From an uncultured Bacteriovorax sp. (lineage in GTDB: Bacteria > Bdellovibrionota > Bacteriovoracia > Bacteriovoracales > Bacteriovoracaceae): 64,000 bases of DNA. The notes under the pieces were generated by a model. That model was not told where the DNA came from. It searched no databases and saw nothing but the letters and a program-made list of their open reading frames with translations. Below are positions 43,412 through 51,671 of the stretch, one piece after another. Location of the stretch: the NCBI GenBank assembly GCA_946480715.1, contig CAMLKK010000007.1, positions 1 through 64,000 on the forward strand. The letters run 5' to 3'. The translations under genes were made by a program, and so were the position numbers. Each line of letters opens with the position of its first letter. Within the stretch, counting starts at the first letter, position 1.

Positions 43412-43852
43412 ATGACCGTTCCAAAATTGTCAGTCAAGCAAACGATCAATTTGAAAATCGGCATTATGATTTTCATGCTCGTCATTGGCTCTTTTTCTGC
43501 CCAACATCTCTGGCCTTTCATTCCTTTTGATATGTACTGCAAGGAGAGAGCTGAAATCAAAAAAAGCTTTTGGTACAAAATCATTGATCGTGAAAAATCC
43601 TTCTTTGTTCGTGTTGAGTTTGGAATTCCAGTCCCCAAACGTTTCTACTTCAAATCCAACTTACTTGGGCTGAAGGAGTTAAAACAAAACAATCCCGAAA
43701 AACTTCAACTTTTCTTGAATCAGATGTTCGAACGAGTTTCCAAAAAACGAAAAAAAACTGATTTCAAGCTTGAGCTCTATGAACAAACTCATCGTTATGA
43801 AAATGAAAAGATTGTTGAAGAAAAATTAGAACTTCTAGGAGTAGCAGGATGA
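43412..43852 (+). CDS. Small single-pass periplasmic protein paired with HTTM-1
   Basis: 146 residues: one N-terminal membrane helix (INLKIGIMIFMLVIGSFS, ~12-29), then a periplasmic domain with one cysteine (FDMYCKERAE) and a beta-rich core (KSFFVRVEFGIPVPKRFYF). No family recognised, but the layout (anchor, short 'Y-x-C' or 'YC' motif, beta strands) is the same as in the two other small proteins of the operon and the C-terminal domain of HTTM-4. First gene of the operon; the stop overlaps the next start (ATGA). Confidence 0.7.
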   Translation: MTVPKLSVKQTINLKIGIMIFMLVIGSFSAQHLWPFIPFDMYCKERAEIKKSFWYKIIDREKSFFVRVEFGIPVPKRFYFKSNLLGLKELKQNNPEKLQLFLNQMFERVSKKRKKTDFKLELYEQTHRYENEKIVEEKLELLGVAG

Positions 43853-44772
43853 GAAAAAAACTACTTGCTGCCTGGGATAACTATTGGTTTGCTCCAAGAA
43901 AATGGGACAAGGAAAATTTAGGTCTCTTTAGAATTTGCTTTTATCTTCTCTGCATAATCATTTTTTTCCTCGCATACAATGAAAACACGCTTTACGCTGA
44001 TGAATTCTTTTATCAGCCAGTTTTTTTCTATAAAATATTCAATTCCGTTCACCAAATGCCAGAAGCCTTCATTGTGGCAAAAGTCTTTTTTTATCTCTCA
44101 TGTTTTTTTTCCATGATTGGTCTTTTCACTTTTATTATGACTAAAGTTGCTTTTGTTTCTGCTTTCTTCTTATTTGCACCTTTTCAAAACTATGGTTCAT
44201 ATCAGCACCTTGGAAGTACGATTATCATCAGTATGCTCATCGTATCACTTAGTGCATGTGCCGACAGTTTCTCGGTAGATGAATACTTAGCGAAAAAAAG
44301 AAATCCTGAATTCGCTGGACCAGAAAACTATTATGTATGGCCGCTTGCCCTTCTGAAGTTTGTCTGGTGTTTTATATTCTTTACTGCTGGTCTACTTAAA
44401 ATCCTCACTAACGATTTGGATTGGTTTAGATACAACATGCTTGGCATTTTCATTGAGCGCTTTAACCCGCTCTACAATTTTAATATGAGCAATGCCTTGT
44501 CGGTTTGGTTGCGCGAGACCATCACGGCTCATTATTGGTTCGGACGAGTAGCTACTGTTCTGGCGGTCATGCTTGAACTTTCAATGCCGCTTATTCTCTT
44601 TTCAAAACGCTTAAAAGCTCCCCTCCTCTTTTTGGGTTTCCTATTTCTATTTTGTGTCATGATTTTAATGGGACATCATTTTTACTACACTCTATTGCCT
44701 TATATACTTGGAATATTTTTTCTCGAAATTAATGTTGTTGAAAAACTTAAACAAGCAAAGAAGCTGGCGTGA
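43849..44772 (+). CDS. HTTM-domain membrane protein 1 (vitamin K-dependent gamma-carboxylase-like)
   Basis: 307 residues, with about seven membrane helices. The start WDNYWFAP...LGLFRICF and the block IFFTAGLLKILTNDLDWF are typical of the HTTM domain, the membrane part of vitamin K-dependent gamma-glutamyl carboxylase. K184 in AGLLK aligns with the catalytic-base lysine of the human enzyme (AGVKKL, K218). Unlike the eukaryotic enzyme it lacks a long C-terminal lumenal domain. Reaction not known: carboxylation or quinol-linked oxygenation are possible. Start and stop both overlap neighbouring genes. Confidence 0.82.
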   Translation: MRKKLLAAWDNYWFAPRKWDKENLGLFRICFYLLCIIIFFLAYNENTLYADEFFYQPVFFYKIFNSVHQMPEAFIVAKVFFYLSCFFSMIGLFTFIMTKVAFVSAFFLFAPFQNYGSYQHLGSTIIISMLIVSLSACADSFSVDEYLAKKRNPEFAGPENYYVWPLALLKFVWCFIFFTAGLLKILTNDLDWFRYNMLGIFIERFNPLYNFNMSNALSVWLRETITAHYWFGRVATVLAVMLELSMPLILFSKRLKAPLLFLGFLFLFCVMILMGHHFYYTLLPYILGIFFLEINVVEKLKQAKKLA

Positions 44773-45221
44773 CGTTTAAAGATAAATGTATATTCATTTT
44801 TCTGCTGGTCACTGGTCTGAGTGGAATGGCCTCGACTATTTTCACGACTCGATATCAGGACAAAATGAATGCGATCGTTCCTCTTCCCAAAGTGTTTGTG
44901 GACGAACACTATCTTTATGAGAAAGATGTACGTGTCTATTACACATCCACTGATTATCTCAGTTACAATTTAAAAAATGAGCAGGGGTGGCCATTTAAAA
45001 AAGGTCTATTGATAGAGTTCTATTCTCTCTTGAATTCATTGGACCGTCCTCAACTTGTAAAGAACGATTATTGGCAAAGTACCGTTGATCATTATTTCTG
45101 TAAAAAGAGTTCTTACTTAAAAGACGAAATCACATCCAAGAATATACTCAAGATTCAAGTTTTTGTGAGGAAATCACCAGCTCCATGGTATCTAGCTAAG
45201 GAGCATGCATGTTCAAAATGA
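44769..45221 (+). CDS. Small single-pass periplasmic protein paired with HTTM-2
   Basis: 150 residues, starting at GTG within GTGA (overlap with the HTTM-1 stop). One N-terminal helix (CIFIFLLVTGLSGMA), then a periplasmic domain with two cysteines, containing DHYFCKKSS and a strand ILKIQVFVRKSPAP. The same motif order is found near the C-terminus of HTTM-4 (GSYLCKQTDS ... VKLIFMKKEVSP), suggesting a shared domain. Overlaps the next gene by 13 bases. Confidence 0.7.
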   Translation: MTFKDKCIFIFLLVTGLSGMASTIFTTRYQDKMNAIVPLPKVFVDEHYLYEKDVRVYYTSTDYLSYNLKNEQGWPFKKGLLIEFYSLLNSLDRPQLVKNDYWQSTVDHYFCKKSSYLKDEITSKNILKIQVFVRKSPAPWYLAKEHACSK

Positions 45222-45949
45222 ACTCAATGTCCGCCAGACATTTTGATATTTTTCGAACATTAATGGGACTCGGAATTTTCGTTATCTATGGTCTCGTCTT
45301 TCAAAACTGGAAAGCAACTTTCATCAATCATGATTGGATGTTCTGGGTCTTGATTGTCGGCTTAATCTCAAGCCTGACGTTTGCTCTGAACATTCAAAGA
45401 AAAGTATCGGCCGTTATCACGATTGCTGTCATGATAACCATCAATCGATTGAATCCTTTTGCAATCAAAGTTGTTCATGGTTACATTTCATGGATTCTCT
45501 TTTGCACTCTCTTTATTCCCGATGGAGAAGGGTCCATATTGTTAAAACGCCAGTCTGATGAAAAATGGATTATGCCATTATCAGTCCAACTCGCCCTTTC
45601 AATCGTCATTGCTTTTTCTTTAACTTTTTCTGGTATCTGGAAAGGATTATCTCCGTTATGGCGAGAAGGTTTAGCGATGGATCTTTTCATGCAGAACCCT
45701 AGATTTAACTGGGAACTCTCCCCACTTCTTGCCAAAATACCTTATTTTGGACAAGCCTCGTCTCATCTAGTTTGGATTGGTGAGATGCTATTTTTCCCCT
45801 TTTATTTTTTTCGTCCGACAAGACGAGTAACATGGTTCATCGGGATGATCCTTATTGCTTCATTTTTCTTTCTCATGCATATCTACGTTGTCGCCATGAT
45901 GATGTTGATCATTCTTACGTTTCTCTATCCCGGTAGAGAGGCAGTATGA
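45209..45949 (+). CDS. HTTM-domain-like membrane protein 2
   Basis: 246 residues, with about seven helices; shorter than HTTM-1. The FDIFRTLMGLGIFVIYGL start and LTFSGIWKGLSPLWREG (K145 at the place of the carboxylase catalytic lysine) match the HTTM pattern, but it is the most divergent of the four. AAGGAG precedes the ATG at 45209. Overlaps both neighbours, in a small-protein/HTTM pair repeated three times in this operon. Confidence 0.72.
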   Translation: MFKMNSMSARHFDIFRTLMGLGIFVIYGLVFQNWKATFINHDWMFWVLIVGLISSLTFALNIQRKVSAVITIAVMITINRLNPFAIKVVHGYISWILFCTLFIPDGEGSILLKRQSDEKWIMPLSVQLALSIVIAFSLTFSGIWKGLSPLWREGLAMDLFMQNPRFNWELSPLLAKIPYFGQASSHLVWIGEMLFFPFYFFRPTRRVTWFIGMILIASFFFLMHIYVVAMMMLIILTFLYPGREAV

Positions 45950-46413
45950 AGTTGAAAATATTTTTATTATCTGTTCTCGTACTTTTAGGATTAACCAAAC
46001 CATTAATGCGTTTAACGGGTTTTCAAACAAACACACTCAATGTTTTAAATCTTTCACCAGGTTCTATTGTTTTTTCAGATTTTAGATTTTTTACTTTTAT
46101 AAAACTAACTTTTTTATATCCAGACAAGGAAGTGTCAGTTCCAACAGCAGCAATAATTGATACACCAGAAACGGACCTATACAGAGGGAAGTTAAAATAC
46201 AGTTTGCTTTACATGGACCACATTTTTCCTAAAAGAAGACTTTCTGAAAATGTGGCACGTTTTTATTTTTGCCATGATCGGCTCTCGACGCTTAAAGAAT
46301 TATCAATTACGCCACCAATGGCCGTTAGGATTGAATATGTTGACCGGCAGACAAATGAAACTCGGATGGAGCGAAAGTATAGCTGCAATGAAGAGCGTTC
46401 AAAATCCATATAG
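45946..46413 (+). CDS. Small single-pass periplasmic protein paired with HTTM-3
   Basis: 155 residues. N-terminal helix (IFLLSVLVLLGLT), then a periplasmic domain with two cysteines, the first in ARFYFCHDR and followed by a MAVRIEYVDRQ strand, again the 'Y-F-C ... strand' order of its siblings. GAGAGG precedes the start. Overlaps HTTM-2 by four bases, and the next gene begins inside its 3' end. Confidence 0.7.
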   Translation: MKLKIFLLSVLVLLGLTKPLMRLTGFQTNTLNVLNLSPGSIVFSDFRFFTFIKLTFLYPDKEVSVPTAAIIDTPETDLYRGKLKYSLLYMDHIFPKRRLSENVARFYFCHDRLSTLKELSITPPMAVRIEYVDRQTNETRMERKYSCNEERSKSI

Positions 46414-47185
46414 GATTTTTAACATTCTTTTTGCTTTCTATTTTTTCATCCTTAACCTCAAATTACTTTTGGGGTTCGATTATATTTTCAGTTCACAATC
46501 TGTTCCAAAAGAATGGATGCAAGGTTTTTATGACTCTCCACTTCTACTCGCAATATTTAATCTATCTGATATCTTTTTCGGTTTTCTTATTATTTTCTCA
46601 TTAGTTGTTTCTGCGGCCATTGCTTTAACCAAACGAACTCGCTTACTCATGTTTTTCGCCTGGCTCGCCATGACTCTTGTTTTCATACGCATACCGGCCC
46701 ACAAAAGTGTACATATTGAATATCTAGGCTGGTTGATGATCATTAATTTATTCATTGATGATGAGACGCGATTTCAAAATCAAGCTTTCCCCAGTGAAGT
46801 GTCCTGGGCAGTGTGGATCTTTTTTACTTTATCCTACCTTCTAAGCGGTCTGGCGAAGCTTCAAATTGCTGAATGGATGAATGGGCACGCACTCTTTTAT
46901 GTTTTGCAAACAGATGTGGCTCGTCATTCTCTTTTAAGGTCTTTTTTTCTTGGTCATGAAAGCTTATCAAAAGTTCCTAACTACTTCGTCTTATTGGTAG
47001 AGCTTACTGGAATACTTTTTATATGGAACACCCGCACGAGACTATTTTATCTATTCCTCTCGGCCTTGCTCCATATTTTCATTATGATTTTTTTAAAGAT
47101 TAGCGATCTATCACTAGGCATTCTGCTCTTTCATGTTTTCCTTGCCCTGACTTTCTATCGTTCGACGGAGGTCTCCCATGCTTAA
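46388..47185 (+). CDS. HTTM-domain membrane protein 3
   Basis: 265 residues from the ATG at 46388. The frame is open back to 46250 but this would overlap the previous gene by over 160 bases and add a non-membrane leader. About seven helices; SYLLSGLAKLQIAEWMNG carries K157 at the carboxylase-lysine position, followed by the W-x-x-G typical of HTTM. The ribosome binding site is weak, so translation is probably coupled to the upstream gene. Overlaps the redoxin gene by eight bases. Confidence 0.75.
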   Translation: MKSVQNPYRIFNILFAFYFFILNLKLLLGFDYIFSSQSVPKEWMQGFYDSPLLLAIFNLSDIFFGFLIIFSLVVSAAIALTKRTRLLMFFAWLAMTLVFIRIPAHKSVHIEYLGWLMIINLFIDDETRFQNQAFPSEVSWAVWIFFTLSYLLSGLAKLQIAEWMNGHALFYVLQTDVARHSLLRSFFLGHESLSKVPNYFVLLVELTGILFIWNTRTRLFYLFLSALLHIFIMIFLKISDLSLGILLFHVFLALTFYRSTEVSHA

Positions 47186-47738
47186 AGCTTCCTTTTTATT
47201 TTTGTTTTTTGCTTGCTCTGTCCATGCAGCATCCTTGAGCGAAAATATTGTCATTACTATGAACAATGAAAAACTTTCTTTGCAACAACTATCAAACTCC
47301 AAAAAGTTTTTGGTTGTGATTGCTCACGGAATTGAATGCCCAGTTATGCGCAAAAATTTGCAAACCTTCAACGACCTTTATTCTAAATTTTCGGATCGAG
47401 TTTCTTTTGTCATGGTCAATGGCGTGAAAAACGAAGGACAAGATATCATCAAACAAGAGTCTCAAGATTACAAAATACAAATTCCTATCGTAAAAGATGT
47501 TGATCAAAAAATCCTAAAAGCACTTGATATAGGCATATTATCAAGCACTGCTCTCATTGATCTTGAAACGAATAAAGTACTTTATACTGGAGCCGTTGAT
47601 GATCGAGTTAATCTGGATGTCGCCAAACCAGAGGCGAAAAATAGATATCTAGAAGAAGCCCTGACGAGCGCGCTTGCCGGTAAAAAAATAAAAACACAGA
47701 AAACTCAAGCCTATGGATGTAAAATATTAATAAATTAA
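47178..47738 (+). CDS. Secreted redoxin (AhpC/TSA-type) partner of the copper monooxygenase
   Basis: 186 residues, with a GGAGG site. Signal peptide MLKASFLFLFFACSVHAA. Thioredoxin fold with FLVVIAHGIECPVMR (C54 at the peroxidatic position), IPIVKDVDQKILKALDI and a cis-proline-like SSTALIDLETNKVLYTGAVDD. The C-terminus ends AYGCKILIN: this 'GC-x-I' tail is typical of redoxins fused or adjacent to cytochrome/PHM-like copper monooxygenases. Periplasmic. Its last 13 bases overlap the predicted ATT start of the next gene. Confidence 0.85.
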   Translation: MLKASFLFLFFACSVHAASLSENIVITMNNEKLSLQQLSNSKKFLVVIAHGIECPVMRKNLQTFNDLYSKFSDRVSFVMVNGVKNEGQDIIKQESQDYKIQIPIVKDVDQKILKALDIGILSSTALIDLETNKVLYTGAVDDRVNLDVAKPEAKNRYLEEALTSALAGKKIKTQKTQAYGCKILIN

Positions 47739-49357
47739 TTTTTTTAACATTGCTTATCCCTCAAATTGTCTTTGCTTCAGGCGAATTAAATTTTCGTCTA
47801 AACGATCAATATGGTCGTTCTCACGATGTCTCTTCAGAGTCACAATTTAAACTTGTGGCGATTAATGATAAATGCCCTCAAAAAATTCCCAAACTAAAGG
47901 GAAAAAATTATTTAATCACTATTAGTGAAGATAGCAGCCGTAAAGAATTAATAAAAAAATATCCCACTGAGATCGTCCTTTTAGATCGTACGGACTTGGT
48001 GACTCAGTCCTACAACTTAAAAAAGCACGGCGATTATGTGATCTTCGATCCGAAAACGGATAAAATTCTGAATCGCGGAAGTGTTTTTTCAAAACAAAGT
48101 AAAAGCTGTGATCTTGATTATCAACCAGTCAGATTTTCAAGTTTTCAAAAGGAGATTTATCCATCTCTCAAGAAAGCATGTCTCAATTGTCATGCCAACC
48201 TTGGTATCATTAGTCTTTTTAATACAGCGGAAAACATTCATAAATGGTCACCGATGATGTTAAGAACAATGAGATTGGGAAAAATGCCCGGTGGAGCAGA
48301 TTTAGAATCCATTAAAACAGCTGATGGGTTTACTAATCAAGACTTAAAAAAAATTACTTATTGGTTGAGAGCTGGAGCTCCTGTTGATAAAAAAGATGAG
48401 GAATTCATCAATTCAAACCAACGAGCAGATCAAGAAGAAACGATTCGCAACTTTGAGTCTCGAAAACCTGATTTAGTGCTTGAAGCTCAAGAAGAAGTTA
48501 CGGTTCCAGCAATAGGACCCGATTTTCAAAAAACTTATAAATTTAAAAATACATTGCCTGATGACGTGTTTATTACTGATGCTTTTGTAGATAGCAATCT
48601 CAACGTGGCCCACCATCATCAATTAACGGCCAGCTTAACTGAATTAAATAAAGAGGATGAAGAAGAAGGACATAAATATAAATATCTTGATGCTCTACCT
48701 CTTGAAACGACAGTTGATGGTCTCAAAAAAAGAGGATTTCTCTTTGATTACAAAAGTGTTCTAGGTGTTTTGAGACAAAAAGGGTTTGTATGGGTTGGAA
48801 GCGAATCGGCCAAACCCCTTCTAGAAAAAAATTCGTGGCTCTATCTGAATGTACACTACGTCTCCTCTGGACGCGAAGAAAAAAATAAGCCTAAGATTTA
48901 TCTGTATTCTAAGAAAGCTGCGGATTCACCAAATCTTAAACCATTGAAAAAAATTCTTCTTATCCCAAGCAGAAAAGATTTTTTAATTCCTCCAGGTAAA
49001 AAGAATTACACCGTTATCCTAAAACACAAAATCTCTAAACCCATGAAGCTCATTAAATATTTGATGCATGCTCATTATCGAGCGATAAGCGGAAAGATCA
49101 GTATTAAACTTCCGGGTGAAAAAACAGCTAGCTCAATTCTATCCATCCCCTATTATCAATTTAAATTACCAGCAGAGGTAAGACCAGAAACCCCTCTTAT
49201 ACTTCCGGCCGGAACTGAAATAGAATCAGAAATGGTTTTTGATAATTCTAGTGATAATGCCGCCAATCCCGATTCGGAAAGTGCTGTCAAAATTGGTTTA
49301 AGCTCAATGAAAAGTGAAATGTCCTATTCCCAGATCATCTATGAGGTCATGCCATGA
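47726..49357 (+). CDS. Secreted heme-c and PHM-like copper monooxygenase, probable ATT start
   Basis: 543 residues from an ATT at 47726. From it the product begins with a proper signal peptide (NKLIFLTLLIPQIVFA-SG), and GGATG sits six bases upstream; the nearest standard start, TTG at 47750, would leave half a signal peptide. Order: a degenerate thioredoxin-like domain (~20-125, no CxxC), a heme-binding CLNCH (152-156) with LGKMPGG as axial candidate, and a C-terminal domain like peptidylglycine alpha-hydroxylating monooxygenase. Copper ligands are all kept: HHH (296-298), H377 in NVHYVSSG, H448/H450 in MHAHYR, and M532 in SEM. FDNSSDNAANPD is the family signature. Periplasmic O2-dependent C-H hydroxylation is likely; substrate unknown. 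Confidence 0.82.
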   Translation: MNKLIFLTLLIPQIVFASGELNFRLNDQYGRSHDVSSESQFKLVAINDKCPQKIPKLKGKNYLITISEDSSRKELIKKYPTEIVLLDRTDLVTQSYNLKKHGDYVIFDPKTDKILNRGSVFSKQSKSCDLDYQPVRFSSFQKEIYPSLKKACLNCHANLGIISLFNTAENIHKWSPMMLRTMRLGKMPGGADLESIKTADGFTNQDLKKITYWLRAGAPVDKKDEEFINSNQRADQEETIRNFESRKPDLVLEAQEEVTVPAIGPDFQKTYKFKNTLPDDVFITDAFVDSNLNVAHHHQLTASLTELNKEDEEEGHKYKYLDALPLETTVDGLKKRGFLFDYKSVLGVLRQKGFVWVGSESAKPLLEKNSWLYLNVHYVSSGREEKNKPKIYLYSKKAADSPNLKPLKKILLIPSRKDFLIPPGKKNYTVILKHKISKPMKLIKYLMHAHYRAISGKISIKLPGEKTASSILSIPYYQFKLPAEVRPETPLILPAGTEIESEMVFDNSSDNAANPDSESAVKIGLSSMKSEMSYSQIIYEVMP

Positions 49358-50661
49358 TGGAAAGATTTCAGCTGGAAGACAAATCCATTTTTTTAGCACG
49401 AATATTTCTTGGTCTTCTAAGCTTCTTTTACTTTTGTGGCCTTTGGACAGAAGTCGATATTTTTTTTTCTAACAATGCTATCGTTCCTTATGATGCCATC
49501 CTTAATTTGAGCAGAGAAAATTCCGTTCTGCCTTTACTCAAACATTTTCAGTCTTCATCAAGCGTCCATTTGCTGGTCGTAATTGGAATGATCAGTTCAC
49601 TTTTATTCGCGATCGGCTATTGGTCACGTTTATTTATTGTCTTAACGTGGCTCATTGTCATGGCCTTCTCCAATCGATTTCCGGATTTGTCTTTTGCTGC
49701 CGACAATACATTGAAACTATCATTATTTTGGTTTTTTTTCTTATCGCAAAAATATGAAAATAAATTTTTGAGAAGCTCCCTTCATCTCATGTGGATGATT
49801 CAAATTTTCTTAATGTATGAATTTTCGCTTTATCAGAAATTACTTAATCCGCATTGGTTTGGTGATTTTGATGCTCTCTTTTACGTCTTTAATTCTACTC
49901 ACCTTTTAAAACCTGCTGGACACTTATTGAGTTCATTTCCATTGTGGCTTTTTAAGGGGATGACTTTAGGGACACTAATTTTTGAATTTGTTGCTCCCTT
50001 TTGCCTTTTTATTATTCTCCCAAAAATTCGCTGGATAATCGTGTCACTGTTTATTCTTTTTCATGTAGGGATATGGCTTACATTAGATGTAGGGCTATTT
50101 TCACTTTTTTGTATAGTTTGGTGGTTAACCCTTCTTCCTTCAATACCTCAATTAAAATTTGAACTTAAGTCTTTTCAAAAATTCCAAAAAATTGAATGGA
50201 GCTTCATCTCAATCATTTTTATCCTCATCTTCATTCAATCCGTAAATGATATTTCGAATGAACGCTTATATGATCGTAAAAGCTGGCCAACAAGAATCTT
50301 GCATAAACTGCAGGCCAAACCAAATTGGAACATGTTCACAGAAAATCCACCTGTGGGTTACGATGGGTGGTTTATTGCTGATGCTAATGGCACTGATCTT
50401 TTTACCAATGAAAAAGTAACATTCACTCCTCCGCAAAGCCATCATGCTTTTTACCCTAGCATCCATTGGAGGCTATTTCTGAGAAAGTTCAGACTGAAGC
50501 ACCCTGGTCCGTTCAAGCAATTTTATGGAAGTTATTTGTGTAAACAGACAGATAGTCCCTCTGTAAAACTGATATTTATGAAAAAAGAAGTGTCTCCTGC
50601 CACTAGTGATAAAATAGAAGAACAGACAGTGTTTTTAAAAGATTGTCTTGAAGGTCGTTAA
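49354..50661 (+). CDS. HTTM-domain membrane protein 4 with C-terminal periplasmic domain
   Basis: 435 residues, the longest HTTM of the set. About eight helices to ~305, then a ~130-residue periplasmic domain. YEFSLYQKLLNPHWFG gives K162 at the carboxylase-lysine position. The C-terminal domain (WRLFLRKF ... GSYLCKQ ... VKLIFMKKE) resembles the separate small proteins that precede the other three HTTM genes. GAGG lies seven bases before the start, which overlaps the monooxygenase stop (ATGA). Confidence 0.8.
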   Translation: MMERFQLEDKSIFLARIFLGLLSFFYFCGLWTEVDIFFSNNAIVPYDAILNLSRENSVLPLLKHFQSSSSVHLLVVIGMISSLLFAIGYWSRLFIVLTWLIVMAFSNRFPDLSFAADNTLKLSLFWFFFLSQKYENKFLRSSLHLMWMIQIFLMYEFSLYQKLLNPHWFGDFDALFYVFNSTHLLKPAGHLLSSFPLWLFKGMTLGTLIFEFVAPFCLFIILPKIRWIIVSLFILFHVGIWLTLDVGLFSLFCIVWWLTLLPSIPQLKFELKSFQKFQKIEWSFISIIFILIFIQSVNDISNERLYDRKSWPTRILHKLQAKPNWNMFTENPPVGYDGWFIADANGTDLFTNEKVTFTPPQSHHAFYPSIHWRLFLRKFRLKHPGPFKQFYGSYLCKQTDSPSVKLIFMKKEVSPATSDKIEEQTVFLKDCLEGR

Positions 50662-51671
50662 TGAGAAGTACAACTTTTGATTTAAGTTTCGTTTATCTTT
50701 TTCCTGCAATTGGAATTGCACTGGCTTCCATCGCGGTCTTTTTTCCTTCAACATTTGGAACGATTCTGGCCTTTAATATTCTTTTTTTAAGTAACCATCA
50801 CGTCATCGCAACCTATATGCGTCTTGCTTATGATGTGGATCAAGAACAGCATAAATTTCTTATGATCTATTCACCTCTTCTTCTTACAATTGGAGTGGGA
50901 CTCATTGTCGGTTTCGGCTTTATTTCTTTACTATTTACCATCTTCGTTCATTGGCAATGGTTTCATTATGGTAAACAGAGTGAAGGAATTGCTAAAACTT
51001 TTAGTATTAAATACAAGAGTTCAGAGTCAGGTCCGATTTGGTTTAACAGAACAATTTTTTATATGACTCCAGTTGTGACATTTCTCGTAATGTGCTCGCG
51101 ACCTGGTCGAACATTTTTAGGAAAAAAAGTTTTTCTTCTTCCTGTTTCGCCAGAGAGTATGATGATTCTCGGAACTCTTAGTGCCCTTCTATTTTCAATC
51201 TGGATATTTCTTCAAGCTCGTGCGTGGATGAAAGGTAATTTAGCTTCTTTGCATTTTGGTTACCTGCTCAGTCATCACGTCATTTATTTTGTAGGTTATG
51301 TTTTGTTTAAAGATCTCACAACAAGCTGGATAGCTCTGAGTATCTGGCATAATACTCAATACATCAGTTTAGTTTGGCACTTTAATACAAACCAGGTTCA
51401 ACGTTACTCCGGAAAATTTGGAAAATTCCTTACTCTCCTTGCTCAACCTAAGTATGCAGCTCTTTACATGCTCGTAGGTGTTGCAGTTTCATTTCTTTTT
51501 TATAGAAGTATAGGTTTCGTCTCAAGATTAGGTTCACCCATGATTGGTTTCCCACTCTTTTTCATAGCTAATCAGATTGTGATTTATCATCACTATGTTG
51601 TAGACGCTTATATTTGGAAATTGAGAAAGCCTGAAATAAAAGCTTCTTTAGGAATTGCAGGGCCTGCTTAA
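50661..51671 (+). CDS. Histidine-rich polytopic membrane protein
   Basis: 336 residues, with about eight membrane helices. Histidine clusters are spread along it at helix ends: SNHHVIATYMR (~43-53), VHWQWFHYGKQ (~94-104), LSHHVIYF (~210), SIWHNTQYISLVWHFN (~231-246) and YHHYVVDAYIW (~313-323). Such regular HH, HxxxH and WH motifs suggest an intramembrane metal or heme site, as in di-iron membrane oxygenases, though the three-box desaturase pattern is not met. Family unknown to me. Start overlaps the HTTM-4 stop (TAATG); last gene of the operon. Confidence 0.75.
   Translation: MRSTTFDLSFVYLFPAIGIALASIAVFFPSTFGTILAFNILFLSNHHVIATYMRLAYDVDQEQHKFLMIYSPLLLTIGVGLIVGFGFISLLFTIFVHWQWFHYGKQSEGIAKTFSIKYKSSESGPIWFNRTIFYMTPVVTFLVMCSRPGRTFLGKKVFLLPVSPESMMILGTLSALLFSIWIFLQARAWMKGNLASLHFGYLLSHHVIYFVGYVLFKDLTTSWIALSIWHNTQYISLVWHFNTNQVQRYSGKFGKFLTLLAQPKYAALYMLVGVAVSFLFYRSIGFVSRLGSPMIGFPLFFIANQIVIYHHYVVDAYIWKLRKPEIKASLGIAGPA

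Noticed and set aside
43339..43638. 99-codon frame on the minus strand
   Set aside because: It runs through the divergent promoter region and antisense to the first gene of the HTTM operon; no ribosome binding site or recognisable product.
46250..46387. Longer start for HTTM-3
   Set aside because: It would overlap the preceding gene by 164 bases and add a basic, non-membrane leader.
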